A DNA stretch of 64,000 bases from DASVFB01 sp963815965 (lineage in GTDB: Bacteria > Actinomycetota > Thermoleophilia > Gaiellales > Gaiellaceae). Where the stretch lies: the NCBI GenBank assembly GCA_963815965.1, contig CAWFIT010000017.1, forward strand, positions 1-64,000, given 5' to 3'. This document shows positions 48,795-55,837 of the stretch, piece by piece (position 1 is the stretch's first letter; every line of letters starts with the position of its first letter). Below the pieces are notes generated by a model. The model saw only the letters and a program-made list of their open reading frames with translations, did not search any database and was not told where the DNA came from. The translations under genes were made by a program, and so were the position numbers.

Positions 48795-49520
48795 ATGCCG
48801 GGTTTGGCGTCAGCACGCATGCGCCGCCGCGCCGGTTGGGCGGGCGCGCTCGTCGCAGTCGCTGCGGCCGCTGCAGCCGCGGTCCTCTTGCTGCCGAAGG
48901 GCACGCCGGAGCATCAGACGCTTCGACCCGGAGCCGACGTCGTGACCACGCCTCGCGCCGTCAAGCTCACCGCCGAGCGCAGGCGTGCGATCGATGAGCT
49001 GCTCGACACGTTCGTGCCGGCCGCAATGGAGCGGAAGAAGCCGCTGCGGGCTCTGCCCCTCGTGACCGAGTCGTTCCGCTCAGGCGTCTCGCGGGAGGAT
49101 TGGTCGCGAGGCGACCTACCGGTCTTTCCGTACGTCCCTCGCGGCGAGCAGTTCCACACGTGGCGCCTCAACTACTCGTACCCGCGCGAGGTGAGCGTCG
49201 AGCTGCTCTTCCACCCCGCTCCGAAGGAGTCGCTCGGCCCGCTCGCGGTCACCGCTGTCTTCAAGCAGATCGGCAGACGCTGGCTGATCGACTCGTTCGT
49301 CTCGTCGGCCTCGTTCGCACCCGAGCGCAAATCGCCCAAGGTGGTCGCGCACCCTGACTTCTCGCCGCAGGCCGAAGGGCGCGGAAAGGCGCAGCTGTCG
49401 ACGCGCTGGCTGCTCGTTCCCGCAGGCGTCCTCGCGCTGATGGTGCTCGTTCCGATCGGGTTTGGTATCGCACACCTGCGTCGCTCCCGCCGCGCCTGGC
49501 GCGCGTACCACTCCGGCTAG
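48795..49520 (+). CDS. membrane-anchored protein of unknown function
   Basis: About 241 residues (ATG at 48795; an ATG at 48819 is equally possible). One N-terminal helix (GALVAVAAAAAAAVLLLP), an extracytoplasmic domain with LLDTFVPAAMERKKPLRALPLVTESFRSG, WLIDSFVSSASFAPE, and a C-terminal helix (LLVPAGVLALMVLVPIGFGIAHL) with a basic tail. The central domain has the look of an NTF2-like cone (helix pair plus WLIDS strand). It ends 10 bp before the SRP RNA. Confidence 0.7.
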   Translation: MPGLASARMRRRAGWAGALVAVAAAAAAAVLLLPKGTPEHQTLRPGADVVTTPRAVKLTAERRRAIDELLDTFVPAAMERKKPLRALPLVTESFRSGVSREDWSRGDLPVFPYVPRGEQFHTWRLNYSYPREVSVELLFHPAPKESLGPLAVTAVFKQIGRRWLIDSFVSSASFAPERKSPKVVAHPDFSPQAEGRGKAQLSTRWLLVPAGVLALMVLVPIGFGIAHLRRSRRAWRAYHSG

Positions 49521-49530
49521 ACTGCGACCG

Positions 49531-49612
49531 CCGCGGGACTGAGGCGTTCCGAACCGCGTCAGGTCCGGGAGGAAGCAGCGCTAAGGATCACGCTTCAGGT
49601 CCCGCGGTTTTT
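49531..49612 (+). ncRNA. ffs: bacterial small SRP RNA (4.5S type)
   Basis: The core GTCAGGTCCGGGAGGAAGCA is the universal SRP domain IV pattern: a GNRA tetraloop (GGGA) closed by CC/GG, with GGAAGCAGCG supplying the asymmetric loop bound by Ffh. The ends pair as CCGCGGGACTGAGGCG (49531 on) with CGCTTCAGGTCCCGCGG (49591-49607) and are followed by TTTTT. No Alu domain, so it is the short form. It lies upstream of dnaX as in many bacteria. Confidence 0.93.
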
Positions 49613-49615
49613 GAC

Positions 49616-49640
49616 GGGCGAAAATCTTCGCTTTTCGCCC
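49616..49640 (+). terminator. hairpin after the SRP RNA
   Basis: A perfect 9-bp stem (GGGCGAAAA / TTTTCGCCC) followed by GGGGTTTT. Together with the T-run at 49608-49612 it should end the SRP RNA transcript. Further small palindromes follow up to 49786 (GCGCGCC/GGCGCGC near 49655, CAGTGCGGC/GCCGCACTG near 49720-49742); no gene was found there. Confidence 0.6.
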
Positions 49641-49786
49641 GGGGTTTTGGCAGGCGCGCCTTCGGCGCGCGTGCGGAGAGCGCGCTATTGGAGGGTTGCT
49701 GCTTCGGCAGTCGGCTGCGTGCAGTGCGGCCAAGCCGCACTGCCGGCGTGAGGCTTCAACCTCCGTTCGTCGGGCCGTCCGGTCGT

Positions 49787-50350
49787 TCAGGACGGCAGCC
49801 ATCCCTCCCGGTACGCCACCCGCTTCTCCGGCCCGAAGCCGGCGTAAGCCTCGTCCGGACTAGACGTCTCCTTGAGCGCGCTCGCACCGTGCTTCGCCGC
49901 CACGTCGTTCACGGCGTAGACGACCTCGAAGCCGCCCGCTCGGCTGCCGGCCATGACGATCACGCACGGCCCGTCACCGGCGCCGACGAAGGTGTGCTTC
50001 GTCCACGGCGGGCAGTGGACGAAGTCCCAGGCCTTCAGGTGGCGCTCCTCGCCTTCGATCACGAGCACACACTCGCCGGAGACGACGAGGAAGTCCTCCT
50101 GGCCCCGCTCGCCGTGGTACAGGCCGTGCTGACCGGGCGAGAGAATCTGGATGCGGAAGCCGAGGTCGGTCCACTCCTGCCGCCCTTCGAAGTCCGTGTC
50201 CTGCCCGCGCTCCTCGCTTCGGATCCACGACACGTCGCGCGCGTTGACCACGAACCAGCCGTCGCTTTCGACCACCAGCCCAGCCTCGGTCTTCTTCGGC
50301 TCTGCCTCGGGTACGGAGGATGTCGGTGCGGGCTTGCCTTCGTCGATCAC
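49787..50350 (-). CDS. cupin-domain protein
   Basis: A 187-residue protein with a single cupin barrel: HGLYHGERGQEDFLVVSGECVLVIEGEERHLKAWDFVHCPPWTKHTFVGAG spans cupin motifs 1 and 2 (H, E and H ligands visible; read here as consecutive short motifs). The GTG at 50350 has AGAGGAG upstream. Metal-binding but of unknown activity; could be a dioxygenase, isomerase or sugar binder. It is downstream of the selenoprotein gene in the same direction (87 bp gap). Confidence 0.85.
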   Translation of the reverse strand: MIDEGKPAPTSSVPEAEPKKTEAGLVVESDGWFVVNARDVSWIRSEERGQDTDFEGRQEWTDLGFRIQILSPGQHGLYHGERGQEDFLVVSGECVLVIEGEERHLKAWDFVHCPPWTKHTFVGAGDGPCVIVMAGSRAGGFEVVYAVNDVAAKHGASALKETSSPDEAYAGFGPEKRVAYREGWLPS

Positions 50351-50437
50351 GCGCAGCTCCTCTGGGTGGGTTGCGCGCGATGGTATCCGCGCGTCCTCGG
50401 CTTCGTCTCGTACCGGCGCGCCAGCTCGTGGACTGGC

Positions 50438-50689
50438 TTAGGCCGCAAGCCGCGCGCGAAGCAGCGGCATGACGTCTTCAGGGTCCGGATAGCGCCCGAG
50501 CATCGACTTCTCGAAGACCAGTTCGTCGCCGACGTGTACGTCGAACACGCCGCCGACTCCGGTTACAAGCTCGACGGCGCCGACGCGCTCCTCGAACTCT
50601 TCGAGAATCTGCGCTGCCAGACCGACAGCGTTCGGTCTCGCGCCTCAGGGGACGCAGTACTCGATGCGGACCAGTGGAGCGCCGCTCAC
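50438..50689 (-). CDS. SelW-like (Rdx family) selenoprotein with in-frame UGA
   Basis: An 83-residue thioredoxin-like Rdx/SelW protein that standard ORF calling misses. Reading from the GTG at 50689: MSGAPLVRIEYCVP, then UGA at 50647-50645, then GARPNAVGLAAQILEEFEER, VGGVFDVHVGDELVFEK, RYPDPEDVMPLLRARLAA and TAA. The UGA is codon 15 and gives C12-V-P-U15, the exact CxxU redox motif of SelW/SelT/SelH proteins. Both sides lie in one frame and match the family (GGVF, LVFEK, RYPDPEDV). The start overlaps the S9 peptidase stop as GTGA. A bSECIS-like hairpin follows the UGA (50612-50630). Redox role on an unknown partner. A Cys-codon misread (TGC/TGT to TGA) is the alternative. Confidence 0.85.
50612..50630 (-). 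promoter_or_regulatory. bacterial SECIS-like hairpin
   Basis: Minus-strand RNA CGCUGUC-GGUCU-GGCAGCG folds into a 7-bp stem (one U-G pair) with a five-nt GGUCU loop. The loop starts 21 nt after the UGA, inside the 16-37 nt range reported for bacterial SECIS elements, and has G at its first two positions as SelB recognition requires. The GGUCU string is also present in the apical loop of the E. coli fdhF SECIS. Confidence 0.75.
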
Positions 50690-52566
50690 GCGCGGCCCTT
50701 CACGTGCTTGTCGAGCCAGGCGTGCACGCGGCTCCACGCGTCGAGTTGGTGCTCGCGCTCGGTCCAACCGTGGCCCTCGCGCGGGTACACGACGAGCTCG
50801 ACCTCGCAACCCGCTTCGACGAGCGCGTTGTAGAACTCCGTCGCCTGCGGCAGCGGCGTGCAGAGGTCGTCCTGCCCGTGGAGGATCAGCGTCGGCGTCT
50901 TCGCGTTCTGCGCATGGAAGACCGGAGACCACTTCGGATACGGGCCAGCCGGATCGTTCGGGTCGCCTTGAAGGAAGAGCGCGTCGAACTGGCCGATGTT
51001 GGTCGTGTAGTGGAAGCTCGTCCAGTCGGTAACAACCGCAAACGGGATCGACGCCGCGAAGCGGTCGGACTGCGTCACGGCCCACGACGCCATGAACCCG
51101 CCGTAGCTACCGCCGGTGATCGCGACGCGCGTGTCGTCGACGATCCCGTCACGAACGAGCGCGTCCACGCCGGCGAGGATGTCCTTGAAGTCGCCGCCGC
51201 CCATGTCGCCGAGGTTGGCGCGTGCGAACTCCTGCCCGCGTCCGCTCGAGCCTCGAGGGTTGGGAAGGAAGACCGCGTACCCCGCCTGGGCGAGCATGTG
51301 CACCCACATGAACGGGAAGCTCCAGGACCAGGTTCCGGTCGGGCCCCCGTGCACGAGCACAACCAGCGGCAAGGAGCCGTTCTCGTGACCGCTGGGCACC
51401 GCGAGCAGCCCCTCTATCTCGAGACCGTCGAACGAGTCCCATGTGTACGAGCGCCAGTCCGCGGTGCGAAGTTGCGGCGCAAGTTCCGCGTTGAGCTCGG
51501 TGATCGGTCGAGGCTCGCCGTCTTCCAGGAACACGACTTCCGGCGGGTCGTATGCGCTCTCGAAGATCGCGGCGATCCTCGAGCCGTCCGCGCTCGGGGA
51601 GACCCTCGGCTGGAAGCGCAGCCCGATCGTCGCGTCGCCCGCGAACAGCTCGTCGACGGAGCCGTCGACGCCGACGCGGGCCGCGAACGTCGCACTTCGC
51701 CGCGAGCCTGCGCACCAGAGGGTGTCCTCGTCGGCGAACGCAAGCCACGTCACGTCGAGCTCGGGCGCGAGTGGCCCGACTCCGAGGACGTTCACCGTGC
51801 CCGTGACGACGGCGCGGTCCGATGCAAACCCCTCGATGAATGCAACCCGGCCGCCGGCGGAGATGCGCGGGCACTGCAGCTGCCATTCGGCCGTGTGGAC
51901 GCGCTCGGCGGTTCGACTGTCGAGGTCGATCAGCCCGATCCACGCGTCGTACCAGGCGCTCTCGGAAGGCTCGTCCGTGCAGACGGCAGCGACCTTGCCG
52001 CCGGCCCAGTCGTACTCGAAGACGTTGACGCTCTCCGGGCTGACCTCTTTCGTCGCTCCCGAGGCCGCGTCGACGAGGTAAAGACGCCGCCAGTGCGCGG
52101 CCGGCCTGTAGACCTTCGGATCAGGCTCCTCCGCGTCCGCCTCCGCGATCTTCGTCGCGGTCTGCGCGCCTGCGCGGTCGGAGCCGAGGTCGGCGGCGAG
52201 CACGAGCAGCGAGCTGCCGTCCGGCGACCACTGGATGTCCTCCACCGAGCCGGGGATCTCGCCGATCTCGCCGCGGCCGTCGATCCACAGGCTCATGCGG
52301 CCGGCATGGCCGCGATCCGTCGCGTAAGCGAGCGTCTTGCCGTCAGGCGCGAAGCGGGGCAGCGCGTGGGCCGCGCCTGCCTCGGTCGCCTCGGCGCCGT
52401 CGATCCAGAGCCTCGTTTCGATCGCCTGCCCCTTCTCGCGAAACGAGGGCGCGACGATGTATGCGAGCCGCGAGCCGTCCGCCGAGAGAGCCAGATCGAT
52501 CGGCCTGCGGAGCTGCATGATCAGCTCGGGCGTGACCTTGACGGCTTCTGGAGCGGGCGCCCGCAT
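50686..52566 (-). CDS. S9-family prolyl oligopeptidase / acylaminoacyl-peptidase-like
   Basis: A 626-residue serine peptidase. Residues 1-370 form a beta-propeller with SADGSRLAYIV, FAPDGKTLAYAT and WSPDGSSLLVLA repeats. The C-terminal alpha/beta-hydrolase has LVVLVHGGPTGTWSWSFPFM, the nucleophile ITGGSYGGFMASWAV (Ser near 490), Asp in LILHGQDDLCTPLPQA and His in YPREGHGWTEREHQ. Cytosolic; cleaves short peptides or N-acyl peptides. ATG at 52566, only 30 bp from divergent dnaX. Its stop overlaps the selenoprotein start, so both are made from one mRNA. Confidence 0.92.
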   Translation of the reverse strand: MRAPAPEAVKVTPELIMQLRRPIDLALSADGSRLAYIVAPSFREKGQAIETRLWIDGAEATEAGAAHALPRFAPDGKTLAYATDRGHAGRMSLWIDGRGEIGEIPGSVEDIQWSPDGSSLLVLAADLGSDRAGAQTATKIAEADAEEPDPKVYRPAAHWRRLYLVDAASGATKEVSPESVNVFEYDWAGGKVAAVCTDEPSESAWYDAWIGLIDLDSRTAERVHTAEWQLQCPRISAGGRVAFIEGFASDRAVVTGTVNVLGVGPLAPELDVTWLAFADEDTLWCAGSRRSATFAARVGVDGSVDELFAGDATIGLRFQPRVSPSADGSRIAAIFESAYDPPEVVFLEDGEPRPITELNAELAPQLRTADWRSYTWDSFDGLEIEGLLAVPSGHENGSLPLVVLVHGGPTGTWSWSFPFMWVHMLAQAGYAVFLPNPRGSSGRGQEFARANLGDMGGGDFKDILAGVDALVRDGIVDDTRVAITGGSYGGFMASWAVTQSDRFAASIPFAVVTDWTSFHYTTNIGQFDALFLQGDPNDPAGPYPKWSPVFHAQNAKTPTLILHGQDDLCTPLPQATEFYNALVEAGCEVELVVYPREGHGWTEREHQLDAWSRVHAWLDKHVKGRA

Positions 52567-52578
52567 ACGCTGATCCTA

Positions 52579-52597
52579 CTCTGCTTGAATCGCAGAG
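52579..52597. promoter_or_regulatory. inverted repeat in the 30-bp S9 peptidase/dnaX gap
   Basis: CTCTGC (52579-52584) and GCAGAG (52592-52597) flank TTGAATC and end on the dnaX start codon. Promoters of both divergent genes must overlap here, so the dyad could be an operator or a 5-prime hairpin. Confidence 0.35.
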
Positions 52598-54165
52598 TGA
52601 CCGCGCTCTACCGGAAGTACCGCCCGCAGGACTTCGACGACGTCGTGGGACAGGAGCCCGTCGTGCGGACGCTGAAAAATGCGATCGGCGCCGGACAGGT
52701 ACGCCAGGCCTATCTCTTCGCAGGCCCGCGCGGCACCGGCAAGACCTCGCTCGCGCGCATCCTCGCGAAGGGGCTCAACTGCGAGCAGGGCCCGACGCCG
52801 AATCCGGACAAGACGTGCCACGCCTGCGTCGCGATCGCGAACGGCAACTCACTCGACGTCGTCGAGATGGACGCGGCGTCGCAGCGCGGCATCGATGACA
52901 TCCGCGAGATCCGCGAGCGCGTCGTGCTGCAGCCGGCCGAGGGGCGCTACAAGGTCTACATCCTCGACGAGGCGCACCAGTTGACCGACGCCGCGTGGAA
53001 CGCGCTTCTGAAGCTGATCGAAGAGCCGCCGCCGCACCTCGTCTTCGTCTTCTGCACGACCGACCTCGCGAAGGTGCTGCCGACCGTTCGCTCGCGCTGT
53101 CAGACGTTCGTCTTCCAGCGGCCGCGTCTCGCGGAACTCGTGCAACTGCTGCGCCGCGTCGCCGACGGCGAGGGGATCGACGTTCCCGACCAGGCGCTGT
53201 CGTTGATCGCGCGCGGCGCACGCGGAGCGTTCCGCGACGCAGTCTCCACGCTCGACCAGCTCTCGGCCGCAACGCAGGGTCAGATCACAGTGCAGGCCGT
53301 GCTGCAGCTCCTCGGCGCAGTCGAGGAGGAGGCCCTCTTCAGGCTGTGCGACCTCGTCGTCGACCAGGACACCGCCGGCGCGCTCACGTTCGTCGAGGAG
53401 CTCGCGGCTCAGGGCCAGGATCTCGGCCGGCTGGTGCTCGACCTGCTCGAGCACCTGCGCGCGCTGATGCTCGTGCAGCACATGGGCGAGGTTCCCGACT
53501 CGCTGCCGCTGACCGACGAGACGCGCGAGCGGCTCGCCGCGCAGGCGAACCAGCTCGGCCCGGCGACCGTCGTCCGGCTGATCGACCTGCTCGCTGTCGC
53601 AGTCGAGGACATGCGCCAGGGCGGCGACCCGCGCCTCCCGCTCGAGCTCGCGCTCGTGAAAGTCACGCGCCCGGCCGCAGACATGTCCCGCGAAGCCCTG
53701 GCGTTCCGCCTCGACCAGCTTGAACGTGGCCACAACGCCCCTGTCCCAGGGACAGTCCCTGAGACAGCGCCGGAAGCGACAGCCCCGCCCGGGCTCCCCG
53801 ATGTCGAGCTGGAGCAGCTGCAGGAGGCGTGGCAACGCAGCGTGCTCGCGGCCGTAAGCGAGAAGTCGATCCCGACCGCATCGATGCTCGCCGAGGCTCG
53901 GCCGACCGCGCTCGACGAAGACACGCTCACGATCGAGTTCCCGCAGACCGCGTCGTTCCACCGCAAGCTCGCGGAGGAGCCGAAGAACGCGACGCTGCTT
54001 CGAGACTCGCTCTACGAGCTGACCGGCCGCCGCCTCCAGCTCGACTTCGTCGTCGGCGAGGGCGCACCCGCGGAGGAGCAGGCGGACGAGCCGCCGGCGG
54101 GCGAGGAGGAGATCTACCAACTCGTCAAGGAGACCTTCGACGCAAAGGAGATCGATCCGCAGTGA
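52597..54165 (+). CDS. dnaX: DNA polymerase III subunit gamma/tau
   Basis: A 522-residue clamp-loader ATPase. It begins TALYRKYRPQDFDDVVGQE. Walker A is FAGPRGTGKTSLARILAKGL (about residue 45), a zinc site with LNC and KTCHAC follows, Walker B is VYILDEAHQLT and the sensor is LVFVFCTTDLAKVLPT. The conserved domain III runs to about 370, then a Pro-rich linker (VPGTVPETAPEATAPP) and a short C-domain. No A-rich slippery site like that of E. coli was seen, so a separate gamma form is not predicted from that. GTG start at 52597. It heads a ybaB-hydrolase-recR cluster downstream of the SRP RNA. Confidence 0.95.
   Translation: MTALYRKYRPQDFDDVVGQEPVVRTLKNAIGAGQVRQAYLFAGPRGTGKTSLARILAKGLNCEQGPTPNPDKTCHACVAIANGNSLDVVEMDAASQRGIDDIREIRERVVLQPAEGRYKVYILDEAHQLTDAAWNALLKLIEEPPPHLVFVFCTTDLAKVLPTVRSRCQTFVFQRPRLAELVQLLRRVADGEGIDVPDQALSLIARGARGAFRDAVSTLDQLSAATQGQITVQAVLQLLGAVEEEALFRLCDLVVDQDTAGALTFVEELAAQGQDLGRLVLDLLEHLRALMLVQHMGEVPDSLPLTDETRERLAAQANQLGPATVVRLIDLLAVAVEDMRQGGDPRLPLELALVKVTRPAADMSREALAFRLDQLERGHNAPVPGTVPETAPEATAPPGLPDVELEQLQEAWQRSVLAAVSEKSIPTASMLAEARPTALDEDTLTIEFPQTASFHRKLAEEPKNATLLRDSLYELTGRRLQLDFVVGEGAPAEEQADEPPAGEEEIYQLVKETFDAKEIDPQ
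53741..53762. repeat. interleaved palindromes inside the dnaX linker
   Basis: CTGTCCCAGGGACAG (53741-53755) and CAGGGACAGTCCCTG (53747-53761) are two perfect palindromes sharing their middle, followed by GAGACAG. They encode the low-complexity Pro/Thr linker of gamma/tau. This looks like a small dispersed palindromic element tolerated in a linker. Confidence 0.6.
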
Positions 54166-54482
54166 GCATGGACTTCAACAAACTCGCCGAGCAGGCGCAG
54201 CAGATGCAAGAGCAGATGCAGAAGGCGCAAGAGGAAATGGCGAACGAGGTTGTCGAGGGAACCGCGGGCGGTGGCGCGGTCGTCGTGAAGGCGACGGGCA
54301 CCGGGAAGATCACCGAGATCAAGATCAAGAAGGAGGCAATCGATCCAGACGATCCGGAAACGCTCGAGGATCTCGTGCTCGCAGCCGTGAACTCGGCGCT
54401 GCAAGCGGCTGAGGATCTGGCCAAGAAGAAGCTGAACCTCGGCGCACTCGGCGACCTCGGCTCGCTCGGCCTCGGCTTCTGA
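54162..54482 (+). CDS. YbaB/EbfC nucleoid-associated protein
   Basis: A 106-residue protein of the YbaB/EbfC family. Helix one is MDFNKLAEQAQQMQEQMQKAQ; the core is VVVKATGTGKITEIKIKKEAIDPDDPETLEDLVLAAVNSAL, read as adjoining motifs; a LGALGDLGSLGLGF tail ends it. It forms tweezer-like dimers that bind DNA, usually encoded between dnaX and recR. The GTG at 54162 overlaps the dnaX stop (GTGA); an ATG at 54168 is the other possible start. Confidence 0.93.
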   Translation: MSMDFNKLAEQAQQMQEQMQKAQEEMANEVVEGTAGGGAVVVKATGTGKITEIKIKKEAIDPDDPETLEDLVLAAVNSALQAAEDLAKKKLNLGALGDLGSLGLGF

Positions 54483-55144
54483 ACGCACGCGCAAAGCCGT
54501 TCGTTCTCGTCCACGGGTCAGGCGGCGGCGCCTGGAACTGGGACCGAGTAGCGCCGTTGCTGCGCGAGGCCGGACACGAGGTGCGCACGCCCGACCTCGA
54601 AATGCGCGATGCGAGCGTCGGCATCGACGATCACGCGGAGCAGGTCGTCCACGCGGTCGGCGACCTCCGCGACGTCGTGCTCGTCGGCCACTCCTACGCA
54701 GGCCTTCCGATCGCGGTCGTCGCCGACCGCGTTCCCGAACGGCTCGCGCGCGTCGTCTACCTCGATGCGTTCGCGCCGAGGGACGGCGATTCGGGCGTCG
54801 CGCAGCGGCCCGAGCTGCTCGAGTCGTTCGTCCCACGCGCGCGCGACGGCCTCCTGCCTCCGATCCCGCCGGAGTACGCCGGCGCCGACGAGGCCGACTA
54901 CGAGCTGCTACGCGCGCGCACCGCAACCACGCCGCTCCGCTGCTGGACCGATCCGGTGCGGCTCACCGGCGCCGGCGAACGCGTGCCGCGCACGTACATC
55001 TGGTGCACGCGCTCCGGGTTCGGCAAGGTCGCCGCGCGCCTCAGGGAGGACCCGACGTGGGACTTCCGCGCGCTCGACACCAAGCACATGGCCATGTACA
55101 CCGCGCCGCACGAGCTCGCGAACCTCCTGCTCGAGCTCGCGTAG
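54479..55144 (+). CDS. alpha/beta hydrolase (salicylate esterase/hydroxynitrile-lyase type)
   Basis: About 221 residues. FVLVHGSGGGAWNWDRVAPLL gives the HGSGGGAWxW motif of the plant esterase-like group; VVLVGHSYAGLPIAVVA holds the nucleophile Ser (GHSYAG); ALDTKHMAMYTAPHELANLL holds the His. The motif-containing N-terminus has no ATG, GTG or TTG; the only sensible start is the CTG at 54479, which overlaps the ybaB stop as CTGA. The next usable start, TTG 54557, would delete the oxyanion-hole motif. It interrupts the usual ybaB-recR pair. Confidence 0.85.
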   Translation: MNARAKPFVLVHGSGGGAWNWDRVAPLLREAGHEVRTPDLEMRDASVGIDDHAEQVVHAVGDLRDVVLVGHSYAGLPIAVVADRVPERLARVVYLDAFAPRDGDSGVAQRPELLESFVPRARDGLLPPIPPEYAGADEADYELLRARTATTPLRCWTDPVRLTGAGERVPRTYIWCTRSGFGKVAARLREDPTWDFRALDTKHMAMYTAPHELANLLLELA

Positions 55145-55178
55145 ACCGACGGCCGATCGGCCCAGGCACAATTCGGCC

Positions 55179-55772
55179 GTGCTCTCACCGGCCGTGGACA
55201 ATCTCGTCGCGCAGCTCACGAAGCTGCCCGGAGTCGGGCAGCGGACGGCGCAGCGGCTCGCCTTCCATCTCCTTTCACGACCGAAGGACGAGGCGCTCGC
55301 GCTCGCGAGCGCGATCGAGGACGTGAAGGAACGCGTTCGGTTCTGCGCCGAGTGCGGGAACCTCACGGAGTCGGAGCTGTGCGGCATCTGCGCGGACGCG
55401 CGACGCGACCACACGACCATCTGCGTCGTCGAACAACCGGCGGACCTGCTTTCGCTCGAGCGCACGCACGAGTACCGCGGTCTCTACCACGTGCTCGGTG
55501 GATCGCTCTCGCCGCTCGACGGCGTCGAGCCGGAGCATCTGCGCATCGACGAGCTGTTCCAGCGCGTTGCTCGCAACGGCGTGCAGGAGGTCGTGCTCGC
55601 GACGAACCCGAACATGACCGGCGAGGCGACCGCCGCGTTCCTCGCAGATCGTCTGCGCGGCCAGGTACGCGTGACGCGGCTCGCGAGCGGCCTCCCGGTC
55701 GGCGGCGATCTCGAGTACGCCGACGAGGTCACGCTCGGCCGCGCATTGTCAGGCCGCCGCGAGATGTCCTAG
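55179..55772 (+). CDS. recR: recombination protein RecR
   Basis: A 197-residue protein, the standard length. N-terminal HhH (KLPGVGQRTAQRLAFHLL), a zinc finger FCAECGNLTESELCGIC (four Cys), a Toprim domain with ICVVEQPADLLSLE and YHVLGGSLSPLDGVEP, and EVVLATNPNMTGEATAAFL are all present. The protein loads RecA at gaps with RecO/RecF. GTG start at 55179, since the conserved LSPAVDNLVAQL follows directly. Confidence 0.95.
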   Translation: MLSPAVDNLVAQLTKLPGVGQRTAQRLAFHLLSRPKDEALALASAIEDVKERVRFCAECGNLTESELCGICADARRDHTTICVVEQPADLLSLERTHEYRGLYHVLGGSLSPLDGVEPEHLRIDELFQRVARNGVQEVVLATNPNMTGEATAAFLADRLRGQVRVTRLASGLPVGGDLEYADEVTLGRALSGRREMS

Positions 55773-55837
55773 TTCTGCCGCGCGGCGTTCGACCACCGGT
55801 CCAGCTCCGCATTCGGATCCACAGGCAGAATGAACCA

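Noticed and set aside
50619..50638. Alternative hairpin AGACCGA/TCGGTCT after the UGA as the SECIS
   Set aside because: Its loop (ACGCTG) begins only 13 nt after the UGA and lacks G in its first two bases; the hairpin at 50612-50630 fits the bacterial SECIS rules better.
50645..50647. The UGA treated as the normal stop of a longer minus-strand frame (50645-51085)
   Set aside because: That frame overlaps the S9 peptidase out of frame and is arginine-rich, whereas the sequence after UGA continues a known family without any gap.
50674..52596. The dnaX reading frame is open for about 640 codons upstream of its true start
   Set aside because: The extension is antisense to the S9 peptidase and arginine-rich; conserved DnaX sequence starts at GTG 52597.
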